33,845 nucleotides of DNA from contig BFEA01000208.1 in assembly GCA_003427395.1 (NCBI GenBank), positions 470,989 through 504,833 on the forward strand, in the 5' to 3' direction. Positions within the stretch are counted from its first letter, which is position 1; every line of letters begins with the position of its first letter. The notes beneath the pieces were generated by a model. The model was not told the origin of the DNA, did no database searches, and was given only the letters and a program-made list of their open reading frames with translations. Source of the DNA: Chara braunii (taxonomy: Eukaryota; Streptophyta; Charophyceae; Charales; Characeae). This document shows positions 7,998-18,463 of this stretch, in pieces. A program made the translations under genes and the position numbers.

Positions 7998-8865
7998 CTT
8001 CTTCTTCTTCTTCTTCTTCGTTGCCACCGTCGTCGTAGCCGTCGCCATCTTCTTCTTCTTCTTCTTCTTCTTCTTCTTCTTCTTCTTCTTCTTCTTCTTC
8101 TTCTTCTTCTTCTTCTTCTTCTTCTTCATTGCCACCGTCGTCGTAGCCGTTGCCATCTTCTTCTTCTTCTTCTTCTTCTTCTTCTTCTTCTTCTTCTTCT
8201 TCGCTGCCATCGTCGTCGTAGCCGTCGCCATCTTCTTCTTCTTCTTCTTCTTTCTTCTTCTTCTTCTTCTTCTTCTTCTTCTTCTTCTTCATCTTCTTCA
8301 TCTTCTTCTTCTTCTTCTTCTTCTTCTTCTTCTTTTCTTCCTCTTCTTTTCTTCTTCTTCTTCTTCTTCTTCTTCTTCTTCTGCTTCTTCTTCTTTTTCT
8401 TCTTCTTTCTTCTTCTTCTTCTTCTTCTTCTTCTTCTTCTTCTTCTTCTTCTTCTTCTTCTTCGTCGTCGTCGTCGTCGTCGTCGTCGTCTTCTTCTTCG
8501 TCTTCTTCTTCTTCGTCTTCTTCTTGGTCTTCTTCTTCTTCTTCTTCTTCTTCGTCGTCGTCGTCTTCTTCGTCTTCTTCTTCTTCGTCTTCTTCTTCGT
8601 CTTCTTCTTCTTTTTCTTCTTTTTCTTCTTTTCTTCCTCCTCCTCCTCCTCCTCCTCCTCTTCTTCTTCTTCTTCTTCTTCTTCTTCTTCTTCTTCATTT
8701 TCTTCTTCTTCTCCTGCTCCTTCGCTCCTGCCCATCCTTCTCCTTCTCCTCCTCCTCCTCCTCCTCCTCCTCCTTAGCCTCCTCCTTTCTTCTTCTATTC
8801 CTCCTCCTGCTCCTCCTTTCTTCTTCTTCTGCTCCTCCTCCTTCTCCTTCCCTTTGTGCTGATGC
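7998..8865. repeat. Giant TTC/GAA-rich triplet tract in the USP intron
   Basis: About 860 bp of nearly pure pyrimidine on the plus strand, mostly TTC with blocks of GTC (8462-8490, 8551-8565) and CTC/TCC (8637-8658, 8742-8775). Near the start a unit with GTCGTCGTAGCCGT and GCCATC occurs three times (about 8021, 8129, 8204), separated by TTC runs. It begins six bases after the exon donor. Frames through it give poly-Phe, poly-Ser or poly-Arg/Glu/Lys and are not genes. Confidence 0.95.
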
Positions 8866-8952
8866 TGCCACAGCTTCTCTTCGTCCTCTTCCTATTCTTC
8901 ACTTACACTGAGCAATTTCTCATATGGAAGAGTGAAAGTGCGCCTTGTGTGG

Positions 8953-8955
8953 ACG

Positions 8956-9018
<63 letters not shown>

Positions 9019-9042
9019 GCACACACACACGCGCGCGCGCAC
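8953..9042. repeat. (AC)n/(GC)n microsatellite
   Basis: Alternating purine-pyrimidine throughout: GCGCGC, a long AC run, then GCGC, AC and GCGCGCGC. Such tracts can adopt Z-DNA. It is likely still inside the USP intron. Confidence 0.95.
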
Positions 9043-9210
9043 GTTCTTCAGGAACCAGTGGTTGCACACAACTTTGCTGCCATTTTCCTCTCTTCTTGCC
9101 AACTGGTTTCCTGAGTTATTTGCTGATTGGTGGAATGCTATATTTGCCTTGAATGATCACCTAAAATAATATAAGGCAAATGTTTCACTTTTTGGAATAA
9201 TGGCGATGGT

Positions 9211-9221
9211 TAAAACAAACA

Positions 9222-9276
<55 letters not shown>
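9211..9276. repeat. (AC)n microsatellite
   Basis: About 30 AC units with one AT interruption near the start. Between here and 9427 nothing recognisable was found; no pol sequence follows the gag on the minus strand. Confidence 0.95.
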
Positions 9277-9277
<1 letters not shown>

Positions 9278-9427
9278 ACACAAACGTGGGCAAGCTTGCA
9301 TCTTCTAATAGATTGCCTATCTATACCTTTTTTACTTTATGGATGGTTTGTGGAGATTTGAGACCAGGTTAATGGAGGCCCAAAATTTCAGACAACTTGT
9401 CATGCCATTTATAAGGAAACCCAAGGG

Positions 9428-11386
9428 TCATTTTGACTGCTGAGCAGCCCATCGGGCCTGTCTGTACTGAGGACAAAATTTAATTACGTGGGCTGGGTCA
9501 CCACAAAACACCCACTGACCCAAGTTCACGCGTTCCTGCCATACGCGCTGGTCCAAGCCCAAGTCTTCCCAAGGCCTGCCCTGTGGCAAGCCTGGGTGCC
9601 ATCCTCCTTGAGGTGACCTTTCACCTCGTCGTTGTGGGGACTGACAAGAACCCTGGCGATTTAGCGGGGGATCTTGACCCCTACCTCCCACTTGGAGGTT
9701 CCCTTGTCCGCCAACCCCCTGTGCGCCTGGTCCTCGGCCTCCCGTGGCCTGGCCCCTTTGGCCCTGGCCTCTTCCTCTACCTTGCGGCCTCCCTCCAACC
9801 GCGACAGCAGCATAGGACCTCCCTTGTCCCACGCTACTGTCCTCCTCCTCAAGGCCCCATTCGATCTGACTGTATGGGACCTCGTCTGTACCACCTTCCT
9901 CTAAGGGAAGGATCATGTGATCCTTGGCCCTGACTTGGCCAGAGATGGTACGACCCTTCCACTTCTTTCCTTTGTCCAAGTCCTTGTGCCAGAAAGTGGA
10001 AACCGGCATGGACTTTGACTCGAACAGGACCACCTCTCTACTCAACACATCATAAGTGATGTTGGCCTGTTGAGATCTGTCAAAGAAATGCCCACGCAGG
10101 GGCTCTGGCATGGCACGATAAAATAACTGGACCAACTGGGGCTCGGTGACCCCATGGTCTGGGACGACTACCAAGTCGTCCATGATGCCCTTGAGTGCCC
10201 TTGCACTCCTCCACTGTCGTGAGTGGATAGTCTGTAGCTTGTCAGAGGCTCTAACGTCTCTCGTTGGGTCAGCAAATCGCTCCCTCAGGAGCTTGAAGAA
10301 GTGAGGGAGAGGGGTAACCTTGGAATATGCAACCAGGTTGTTTTCACAACCGGTTGCGCGCGCTAGGGACCTGGCAAAACTAGTCGCTTCATCCTTAAGA
10401 GCCTGGAAGGCCACGAGGACTTGCTCCTCAGTCAGGATGTGTTGTAGATACACGTAGCTATTGACGCTTGCCTCCCAATTATCAAAATTTTCCTCCTTCT
10501 TTCCCCCGTATGCATATGGGAATTTAAGCTTGACAGACTCTTTACGGGGCCTGGCTTCACCCTCTACAGCGGCTATTGCTTTGGCGCCCTCAATGGCGCC
10601 CTCGCAGAACTTCCCCATGTTGTCTCTCAGTCGCCTAAGTTCGCCTCCAACGCGGGTGACCATCTCACGCGCGAAGTCTCTAAATCATGAGCGCATGGCA
10701 CTCAGGGCCACATCCTGACCCCTATTGGCTTGGCGCTCCTCCAACCAGGCCGCACTCAACACTTCCAGATAACCCAACACCTTATCCATCTTGGCAGACA
10801 TGTCTGTCTGCGCCTGCACTTCCTGTCTACAATCTCTCATTTTTGCCACCTCCTCGGTCAGCCTGTTAACTTCGTCCCTCCTCTTCTTCTCCCTCTTCAT
10901 TCTCAGTTTCCACTCCAACTTCTTCTCTTCCTCTCTTTCTCGTCTTTCCAAGGGGTCCTCCATTGCTGCTAGCTCCTGGGCCAACGCATCCCTCTCGTCC
11001 TGGGGCACATAGAACTCTGCCTCTTCATCCTCCCCCAACGATAAATTAGCTATCCACTCACTGATCTTTCTCTCCATCTCTGCGTCTTCATCCTTCTTCG
11101 TGTCACTACTCTCCTCTCTACTTTCAATACGTTTTCTCTTTTTTTCGTCTTCTGCTGCTGCTTCCTCTTCGGCAGCCTTTCTCCTCTCTTCCTCCTCCTG
11201 CTGAACTCTCTTCATCTCCTCCTCCAGTTTCTTCATCTTCGCCGCCTGCTCCTCTGCGATTGCCTTCAGCTTCGCCTGCTTCAGGAGCTCTTTCCTCTCC
11301 TCGTTTTCTCTCACCAAGGCGGCCATCTTTTCCTATTGGTCCTGGGTGTAGGGGCTAGTGCTCGTCCCACTACGGGTTTCCACCAT
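9428..11386 (-). pseudogene. LTR-retroelement gag (capsid-nucleocapsid), two nonsense codons, no pol
   Basis: A single frame of about 650 codons runs from an ATG in good context (11386, ACCATGG) to TGA at 9428. It is interrupted only by TAG at 11335-11333 and TGA at 10687-10685. The N-terminal third (to about 10690) is a highly charged Glu/Lys/Arg coiled coil. The middle (about 10560-9950) is a retrotransposon capsid, with FPYAYGGKKEENFDNWEASV and LPHFFKLLRERFADPT. The tail is Gly/Gln/Arg-rich and ends in one nucleocapsid finger, QWVFCGDPAHVIKFC, in which the first Cys of the usual CxxC...H...C pattern is Trp. No protease or RT follows. It belongs with Ty3-like gags of streptophytes; its leader matches that of the element at 17853-25598. 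Domestication cannot be excluded but the stops argue against it. Confidence 0.85.
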
Positions 11387-11554
11387 GGTGATAAGTGCAC
11401 AACCGGATTACGGTTCCAAACCTCACCACGTAGACTCTAACCCCTGACTGACAAACCTACTGACTCGATCTAAGACTCACAGAATCCGGACAGGGATCCT
11501 GCCAACTAGGGTCTCTAGCCTAGACCTATACTATGGCTGTCACTACTAGACCTG

Positions 11555-11660
11555 TTGCTGATCAGGAGGCATTTAAGGAGATCCCCCGTAACTCCTCAGG
11601 AATTATTTAATGTCGCAGACATGACGATGCGATCAGCAGGTCTCTCAACACTTAGACGGC
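11555..11660 (-). promoter_or_regulatory. Retroelement 5' leader block shared with the Ty3 element
   Basis: The minus strand carries GTGTTGA, then TGATCGCATCGTC, TGCGACATTAAATAATTCC, TGAGGA, and about 30 nt later CCTGATCAGC. The same order occurs on the plus strand at 19455-19557. The core TTAAATAATTCCTGAGGA (11610-11593) is identical in both. It lies in the untranslated leader, about 210 bp upstream of this gag start. Confidence 0.7.
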
Positions 11661-11980
11661 CTGTTGTGCAGCCCACAACTCAGATTTTGGGCCTACCGTG
11701 CCACACCGAGCAGCCCGCCGGTCAGTACCGGTCCTTGGGAGGGTTCGTGTCCTCCGGGACAGTCGAGTCGTCAGACACAGTCTTTAGCCCTACTCAGCCC
11801 GTGTGGGTTTGGTAAACAAGGCCCTATCCTTCATCCACAGTACTATCACCTAGACAGAAGAGACTCAATGCAGAAAGAAGAGACAGACAGACTGGACCCA
11901 GCAAGTACCACAGGGTGTGTGCACATCCATAGGGCGAGGGATAGGCTGAAGGCTTGGCGAGATTTTACCGGCTCCAGCTT

Positions 11981-12112
11981 GGTCAAAGTCTTGGTCAACG
12001 CCTTGGTCAACGCCGGTCAATGTTGCGGTCAACTCCCGGTCAAACCCCGGTCAACTCCGGTCAACACCGTTCAACACCTCCGGTCAACTCTCTCGGTCAA
12101 CCCTTCGGTCAG
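11981..12112 (-). promoter_or_regulatory. Array of TTGACC (W-box-like) motifs
   Basis: Ten exact GGTCAA (TTGACC on the minus strand) start at 11981, 11993, 12005, 12015, 12027, 12038, 12049, 12059, 12082 and 12095. Variants are at 12069 (GTTCAA) and 12107 (GGTCAG). Spacing is 10-13 bp. TTGAC(C/T) is the known binding core of plant WRKY factors. The array lies about 600-730 bp upstream of the gag start on the same strand, where an LTR promoter or leader would be. It may equally be a simple 11-12-bp minisatellite. Confidence 0.6.
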
Positions 12113-12202
12113 CTATGGCTGCCGGCTTCTCTTTCCCTCACCAACCTTCTCCTTCCCTTCACCTTCCTAACCTCCTTTCACCCCGGCTGTCTTCTTCTTC
12201 TC

Positions 12203-12223
12203 TCTTTTTTTTTTTTTTTTTTT
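12203..12223. repeat. poly(T) tract
   Basis: About 20 T on the plus strand inside CT-rich DNA just before the assembly gap. It could be an A-tail of a minus-strand insert, but no body was recognised. Confidence 0.8.
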
Positions 12224-12296
12224 TGATCGGCTCTCTCTTCACCTCTCGGCTATGGCTTCCTAACCCGGCTCGGTCTCTCCCCCTCTGTCCTCTCTC

Positions 12297-12786
12297 NNNN
12301 NNNNNNNNNNNNNNNNNNNNNNNNNNNNNNNNNNNNNNNNNNNNNNNNNNNNNNNNNNNNNNNNNNNNNNNNNNNNNNNNNNNNNNNNNNNNNNNNNNNN
12401 NNNNNNNNNNNNNNNNNNNNNNNNNNNNNNNNNNNNNNNNNNNNNNNNNNNNNNNNNNNNNNNNNNNNNNNNNNNNNNNNNNNNNNNNNNNNNNNNNNNN
12501 NNNNNNNNNNNNNNNNNNNNNNNNNNNNNNNNNNNNNNNNNNNNNNNNNNNNNNNNNNNNNNNNNNNNNNNNNNNNNNNNNNNNNNNNNNNNNNNNNNNN
12601 NNNNNNNNNNNNNNNNNNNNNNNNNNNNNNNNNNNNNNNNNNNNNNNNNNNNNNNNNNNNNNNNNNNNNNNNNNNNNNNNNNNNNNNNNNNNNNNNNNNN
12701 NNNNNNNNNNNNNNNNNNNNNNNNNNNNNNNNNNNNNNNNNNNNNNNNNNNNNNNNNNNNNNNNNNNNNNNNNNNNNNNNNNNNNN
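12297..12786. other. Assembly gap (490 N)
   Basis: The run of N gives no sequence information. It probably hides the 5' LTR or its junction for the gag element at 9428-11386, because its leader runs toward the gap. Confidence 1.
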
Positions 12787-13620
12787 CGCTCTCATTCACA
12801 CTTTTCATGCATGTAAACAGTAGCACATCAAACTGGCGACATGCGGCCACTCAAATCTCAGAGATATGGAAACCCAGATACGAGTTCACTTTCAACGACT
12901 ATGGCGACTCAGCGCCCAAACAACTCACTGTTCACATACACCGGATCACCCTGGATATCCCACACGTGACTCTCGGAACTCATACACACACACACTCGCT
13001 ACACACTAACTCTAGCTATGGCGGCTATGGCCGCAACTACCCTATAGCTATGCTACGCTCCTCTCTCGCCCACTTCAGCTCCGGGCTCACTGCAGACCTC
13101 CTTGCACAAGTTGCTGTGGCAGCGCTTCCGCATGGCTCACGCAGGAATGAATGAATGGCTGGGCGCTGCCTCTTGATTTATACTTCTGAAACTCGTTGGT
13201 CTGCCCTTTCCCATCGGCTCATGGTGCTCACAGTCCCTTGTGGTACTTGCTGGACCGGACTGGGACTGACTGGACCTTACCGCTGACTGAATGGGGACTC
13301 ACTGCTAACCTACCGAGATCGTACTGCAATTGCACTGCAGTTAGTCCACCACTTGACTCACCACTTGCCCACTTGCCCACTTGCTGACCTTCTAGAAGGG
13401 CTACAGCTAAGACTTCTGGAACTTCCTAAGACTTCTATCCTACAGATCTACAGATCGAACCCCTCTGCTACCTACGGACCTATGACAGCCTACCAACTGT
13501 TTACGAATACACAGGTCACAGGTTCAACTCTCGGGGTCTACACAGGTACTGTACACAAGTAGGGCAAGGTCTAGGGATCGAGCCCTGGGCTCTGCATCTG
13601 CTACTGCAAAGAGGTGAAAA
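12787..13620. other. Unassigned sequence, possibly retroelement remnants
   Basis: Low in stops on the plus strand but with no domain I recognise. The stretch 13480-13600 contains tRNA T-arm-like sequences (GGTCACAGGTTCAACTC on plus, GGGCTCGATCCCT on minus) without a convincing cloverleaf. Confidence 0.4.
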
Positions 13621-13697
13621 CCGTTTCATAAGGTTGCTGTGTGCCAAATTTGGTACCATTTGGATTTTTTTTTCTGATGAGATTTCTGAAATTTCTC

Positions 13698-13701
<4 letters not shown>

Positions 13702-13729
<28 letters not shown>
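13702..13729. repeat. poly(T) tract flanked by repeated GAGATTTCTGAAAT
   Basis: 28 T on the plus strand. The preceding GAGATTTCTGAAATTTCTC is nearly self-complementary, and a related CTCAAGATTTCTGAAAT recurs at about 13873-13889. No gene recognised between 13560 and 14200. Confidence 0.85.
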
Positions 13730-14205
13730 CACAGCCTGGTACATTCCATAAGCCACTTCCCCCCCCCCTTTGGACGGTCAGCCGTTATCATTAGACTGTC
13801 AGCTTGCCTTGTCCCACTCTTTCCTCTCAGATCCGGAATCCAGATCTGTCGGATCAAGCAATAGCCCTAGAAATCTCAAGATTTCTGAAATTGGAATTTT
13901 GGCGAAATTTCATGAAAGTGCACTTTTGCCTTGCTGTTTTGTAGTTTTTTTTCTAGGGGGATATCCCAGGCGCCCTGGTCCCAACGTCACGCCCGGTTTG
14001 GCGACTGGGTGACCGCCCGGGCATGACCCACGGTTTTTTGCTTGTGTTGTTTTCCCCTTTGGTTTTCTGCGCTTTGTGGCCTTTGTGTGTTTGCATTCCA
14101 ATGGGCTCTTGCCTGCGGGCTCTGTCTTTAAGTGTTGTTTGTATGGTGTACCTTTTGACAGAGCATGCTGCAATTTCTCTATTGTGGAGGCTGTAAGCAA
14201 CTCCC

Positions 14206-14209
<4 letters not shown>

Positions 14210-14269
<60 letters not shown>
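14210..14269. repeat. (CA)n microsatellite
   Basis: About 30 uninterrupted CA units. Confidence 0.95.
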
Positions 14270-14272
<3 letters not shown>

Positions 14273-14589
14273 AGTTTTATGTTTGTCAGTCTTTCTTCTG
14301 TTGTCTGTTCTTCCCCTGTTTTTTTCTAACTTTTTTGTGTGCCCAACTGAGCACCCTTAAGTAGTGCCAAACAGTTGGTGGTTCCTCATTTGGAGTGCCT
14401 ACTGCACTCTTATGGGGGCTGCTCGGTTCGGGATGTCTGTGTTGCCTGTCGGTGATGATGGATGTTCATCGGAGTGACTCCCTGGCTCAGTGGGTGGTGG
14501 GAACCAACAGTCTGTGGGGTTCAATCGTAATGTGAGTAGGTCATGTGTTGCTTTGCTCCGTGTTGGATGTATGGACGTCCTCGTCTGCG

Positions 14590-15030
14590 CTCCGCGGCTG
14601 CCCTGCTGCCTGTCCCGCTTGCTTCGCATGTGGTTCTTTGCAGGTTAATGTGTTCGCTGTGTGGTGTGGCCATGTTGTTGGTGTTGCCTTGCGCTTCGCT
14701 GCTTCGCTGCTTCGCTCCCGTGCTGCTCATCCGCTGGCCGTGCCTTCCGTGTTTGCTGCTTGTGTGCCCTGTAGGTTGGTTGCCTTGTTGCTGGTGCCTC
14801 GTGCTCCGCTCCACGGTTGCCCAGCTGCTGGTCCACTCGCCCTGTCGTCCCCTGCAGTGCTGTTGCCTTGCTTGTGTTGCCTTGTGCTTCACTACACGGC
14901 TGCCGCGCTGCATGCCCTCCATGCTATGTCGTTCCTTGCAGTCGTTTTTGGCGTTGTGCAGCCTTGTTGCGTCTACTGTGTTGCCTGGTGCTTCACAGGG
15001 TTGCTGCTCACTGCTATGTTCTGCTTGGGG
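14590..15030 (+). repeat. Degenerate tandem repeat, about 84-bp period
   Basis: Segments resembling GTTGCCTTGTGCTTC, then CACGGCTGCC, ending CCTTGCAG or CCCTGCAG, recur with ends at 14643, 14772, 14857 and 14941. The last intervals are 85 and 84 bp. Two plus-strand frames stay open through it, as expected of a diverged repeat lacking stops. The Cys/Leu-rich peptides match nothing I know. Confidence 0.6.
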
Positions 15031-15563
15031 ACAGTCTGCCTTCAACAAGGGTCAAAGGGTTCATGACCCAAACCATCAAATACGGAGATTCCGCAGATTG
15101 TAGAGGGTTCAGCCTCCTGATGGGTCGGTGCCACTCTGACGAAACAATCTTGTTATCATCAGTTTTTTTTTTGTGCTTCGACTTTCTTGGGACTTATATT
15201 TTTTTCGGTTTGCCTGTTTCCGTCGGTGCTACCTGTTTCTCAGCTCACTGTCGTTGCTTCGTCCTATCGTGTTTTTGTGCCCGCCCGCCTCCCCCGTTCC
15301 CTCCAGCCTGTGTGTTTTGTTGTTTGTGTGTCGTTTATGTGCCTCGTACGTCTTCTCAGTGTGCATTACCTCCTGTTTGTTCTTCCTTGGCCCCTCCCCA
15401 TGTGCTAGTCTGTTTGGCTTCAACAGTAGGGCATTCAGCTTCTCTTTGTGTGCTTGTTTTGGTCATGCCATATGAAGTGGACGATTTACTTCCTGGTATG
15501 TTGCTTGATGTGTTTTTTCTGCGCAGCTCGCCACGTCTGTTCACGTGGGGGGTTCGTATCATA

Positions 15564-15564
<1 letters not shown>

Positions 15565-15614
<50 letters not shown>
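15565..15614. repeat. (CA)n microsatellite
   Basis: About 25 CA units. The flanks, 15030-15560 and 15615-16280, hold no recognised gene; 15720-15895 is C/T-rich on the plus strand. Confidence 0.95.
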
Positions 15615-15615
<1 letters not shown>

Positions 15616-16286
15616 GCAATAGCTGCTCTTCAACTCAAAATCTTATGCAACCCAAACACTAACCTCATGTGCCATCCTAGAGTAGTCTGTTCCATCGGTG
15701 AGTGTTTAGAATTCTGCGAAGTTCGTCATACACCTCTCCCCTGCCCTTTGCATGTCATACTCTATCCTGCCTTTCACATATTTCTCTCCTGCCCTTTGCC
15801 CTCCACCTCCCCCTACCCCACACTCCTAAAGAACTCCGCCTTCTATCCCTTTCCCTCCACCCTCCCCTCCACCCTCCCCTCTTGTGCTACTGGCAAACAC
15901 ATACGAATGAGCATCGTTAAGAAAACAGACGATATGACATCAGAAGTGAAACAAACAGGAGTATGAAGATCTGAAGAGAACTACACAGGAGCATACCTTC
16001 CCTTTTGCTCTGCCTCCTGTTGTAACATGCAAGTGGGCCGTTAAGGCACAAAGGGATGTGGGCAGCTGCCGCTCAACCACAATCAACATGGGCAGCCTTG
16101 TACGTGCAAGGAATAGTAAGAGGGGAGCTGTTGCCCCAAAGAGAAACCCCAACTAAACACAATTCAAAATGGTTCAATTATGATTCATGTTGCTTGCTAA
16201 GAGGTGAATTCTTTAGTTGTTGGGCTGGCTCAACTCAAATCTACTTGTCTGGGTGGAATAGGGGCTGTTGTGGGGGAAACTTACAA

Positions 16287-16293
16287 CACACAG

Positions 16294-16326
<33 letters not shown>
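16287..16326. repeat. (CA)n microsatellite
   Basis: About 18 CA units with a GACA and a CGCA interruption. The following 300 bp hold nothing recognised. Confidence 0.9.
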
Positions 16327-16618
16327 TGACAACACATATCAGTTAAATGTATCTTGGGCAGGCTGCAGTCTGTCACAGTCACCCCATTTTTCCTTTTTAA
16401 TACATAAGCAGACCGTTGCGGTCCTGGCTTCTTTTCCATTCTGGGGAGCACCAGTCTGGCTCCTTTTCCACGGGCAAGTCGTCAATACAATGAAAATAAC
16501 TCAGACGCTTGGGCATCAGCACCACTGATTGCCCCTTATGATCCTTATCATGAGGGATTAATTGACAGGACAGCCATTCTGCCCCTGGGTTTGTCTTAGT
16601 CCATCTGAAGCATATGCT

Positions 16619-16694
16619 TCTTCTTTTTCTTTTTTTTTCCAACTTTTTGACAGTTTTTGTTATTAAAATTGCCGGGAACTGGGCCCAGCATCCC
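16619..16694 (-). repeat. LINE 3'-end repeat, partial copy F
   Basis: On the minus strand it starts GGGATGCTGGGCCCAGTTCC. Hairpin 1 is GCTGGG with CCCGGC around a 7-nt loop CCCAGTT. The A-T pair of other copies is replaced by G-C, and another pair by T-G, so pairing is kept. Hairpin 2 is absent; about 35 nt of AT-rich sequence lead to an A-rich tail (16638-16619). Confidence 0.6.
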
Positions 16695-16734
16695 TTACAG
16701 AAAGGAATTTGATCATGACACTACTGATAATAAG

Positions 16735-16777
16735 ATGATGATGATGATGGGCTGATGATGATGATGATGATGATGAT
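16735..16777. repeat. (GAT)n microsatellite
   Basis: ATG/GAT triplets with one GGC interruption. Confidence 0.9.
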
Positions 16778-16968
16778 CTATGATAGTCTATGAAAATGCT
16801 ATGAACTACAACAGCCAAACCTGACCTCTCACTACATGAGCAACTCCTAGCCTCCCTTCTACCAGACACAACACTCAAAAGGCAATATTAGCCTGACCAA
16901 TACCGGTCTTAGCTGTCGTGTTCGAACAACGAAGACTAAACCCAGCCCCTTAGTTTGTCACGGCAGCC

Positions 16969-17122
16969 TCCTCCAGTTTGCCTCTGGATTGCCTTTCTCC
17001 CTTGGCGAATCCCCAGATCTCTCTACCAGGCCTCACGCTCCTGCTGCAAGCAGGTCACAGGGCTACACCCCAGCACCGGCCAGCGCCGTTCTGGCATCGG
17101 CCAGCCAAGAGCAAAAAACACC
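16969..17122 (+). repeat. Dispersed repeat, copy 2
   Basis: Reverse-complement match to 197-352. It is followed after about 60 bp by a LINE-type 3' end with A-tail, so the repeat plus tail may together be one retroposed unit of about 360 bp. Confidence 0.8.
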
Positions 17123-17183
17123 GCTACTAGGCATTTCGTCGAGCAGGTTTCTACCACCTCTAAAATTTTGTCTCCATTATCAT

Positions 17184-17326
17184 CGGACGCTGGACCCGGT
17201 TTCCAGCACGTGATGCTCCCCACAGATCGGAGCCAGCCGCGAATATAGCTAGGGGTATATGCTTTTCTCATTACCCCTAGCTGTGTTTTGTGGGTGTGTT
17301 TTTTTTGGGAAAAAAAAACAAAAAAA
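17184..17326 (+). repeat. LINE 3'-end repeat, copy D, with A-tail
   Basis: Hairpin 1 is GCTGGA / TCCAGC with loop CCCGGTT. Hairpin 2 is a perfect 11-bp stem, AGCTAGGGGTA (17247-17257) with TACCCCTAGCT (17272-17282), around the loop TATGCTTTTCTCAT. An A-rich tail lies at 17310-17326. Compared with copy E, two stem pairs change from G-C to A-T on both sides at once. Confidence 0.85.
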
Positions 17327-17852
17327 GCTCAGAGGTCACCTATGATTGCATTAAAGCCAGATAAGCCACGGAAGAATTATAGGATTCGGAGAAAAAACAT
17401 TGATGGCACCGCAGAATGTCCGCCCCCCCCCCTCCCCTCCCTCACACCGTGCCCTCATGCTGCCCTCACCATTATAGAACGTCCTAATCACATCCACTCC
17501 TTCTCATACCCAGCATGGGACAAACTCCCTCCTTCCACAGTTCCCTCAAGGGCATCCAGTTCCCACCCAAAGTATGCCCCTGACAACCCCTGCCTCCACT
17601 AGGCTTGGAAATAACAATTTTGTATTTTGACTACAACCACTTTTTTCAGAAGGTACCGAAGGTGATATTTCTTGCAGTGCACTAGTCTTCCATAGAAAAT
17701 ATTCTTCTTGAATTTGGCTATGCCGAATAAAGAATCTTGCATTCTTATTGAATATTTTGAATGAACCATCTCCCAGAAGAGATCCTAAAATAATTGCTTT
17801 ACATTGATCCGACGAAGATGTTTTTAATACTACCTTCTTCCCCTGAACATAG
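17327..17852. other. Unassigned sequence upstream of the Ty3 element
   Basis: C-rich 17420-17580, AT-rich 17600-17840. No coding region or RNA gene recognised. It forms the 5' flank of the LTR element; the five bases before the LTR (CATAG) do not match the five after the 3' LTR (ATAAC). Confidence 0.5.
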
Positions 17853-18430
17853 TGCGAGGATCTGGGTCCTCGGCTGGCCTAAGGGCCCCCTGTTGAATAC
17901 GTGCCCGCCCTAAGTGAAGCCGGGCCTAAACAAATCATGAGAGGCCCTCGACTGTCAATTTCGTATTTGGGGGTCCAGACAGTTGCGACGCGCCAGTTGG
18001 TTAAGGTAAATACAGGCCAAGCAACAAAGACATTTCACGACCTTCTGGGCCTTCCCAAGAATGCAGGCCCTGGGCGAGAATCGCAGCCTCATACACTCAC
18101 AGTTGTGAGGCCCCACCGAAGGAGGCCCAGTAGCTGCAACACAAGCGCAGCATCCTGGGGCCTACCGGAAGCTTATGGGCCCAGGCCAGTCCAGCCAGGC
18201 TGCGAAGGCAGGAGGCTCTTTCTATATAGGAAAGAGCTCGCCACCGGCAGCTCATTCAGGCACTTGCAGGCTAGTGGCAGCGCTGCTGAAGCGGACGGTC
18301 ATGGGCTGCTGCTGACGCTGAGAGGCGAGGTGCTAGCGCGTGCGGTCGTGCAGGGAGCGCTGCTGAGGGCAGCGCCATAGCCCAGCCTCCATAGAGTGAA
18401 AACGTGGAAGTAAGACAGGGGAGAGAGAGA

Positions 18431-18463
<33 letters not shown>

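Noticed and set aside
8126-8735. Long minus-strand frames of poly-Arg, poly-Lys and poly-Glu
   Set aside because: They are the GAA repeat in different frames, without codon or sequence complexity.
7864-8862. A 332-residue open frame starting with a Usp-like segment and continuing as poly-Phe/Ser
   Set aside because: Only 7870-7991 is exon-like, ending in a splice donor. The rest is the TTC repeat translated.
13480-13600. tRNA T-arm-like sequences on both strands
   Set aside because: No A box at the right distance and no cloverleaf; too weak for a tRNA or SINE call.
14543-15103. Two overlapping plus-strand frames of 170-190 codons rich in Cys and Leu
   Set aside because: They follow a degenerate 84-bp tandem repeat without stops; no domain and no splice or start evidence.
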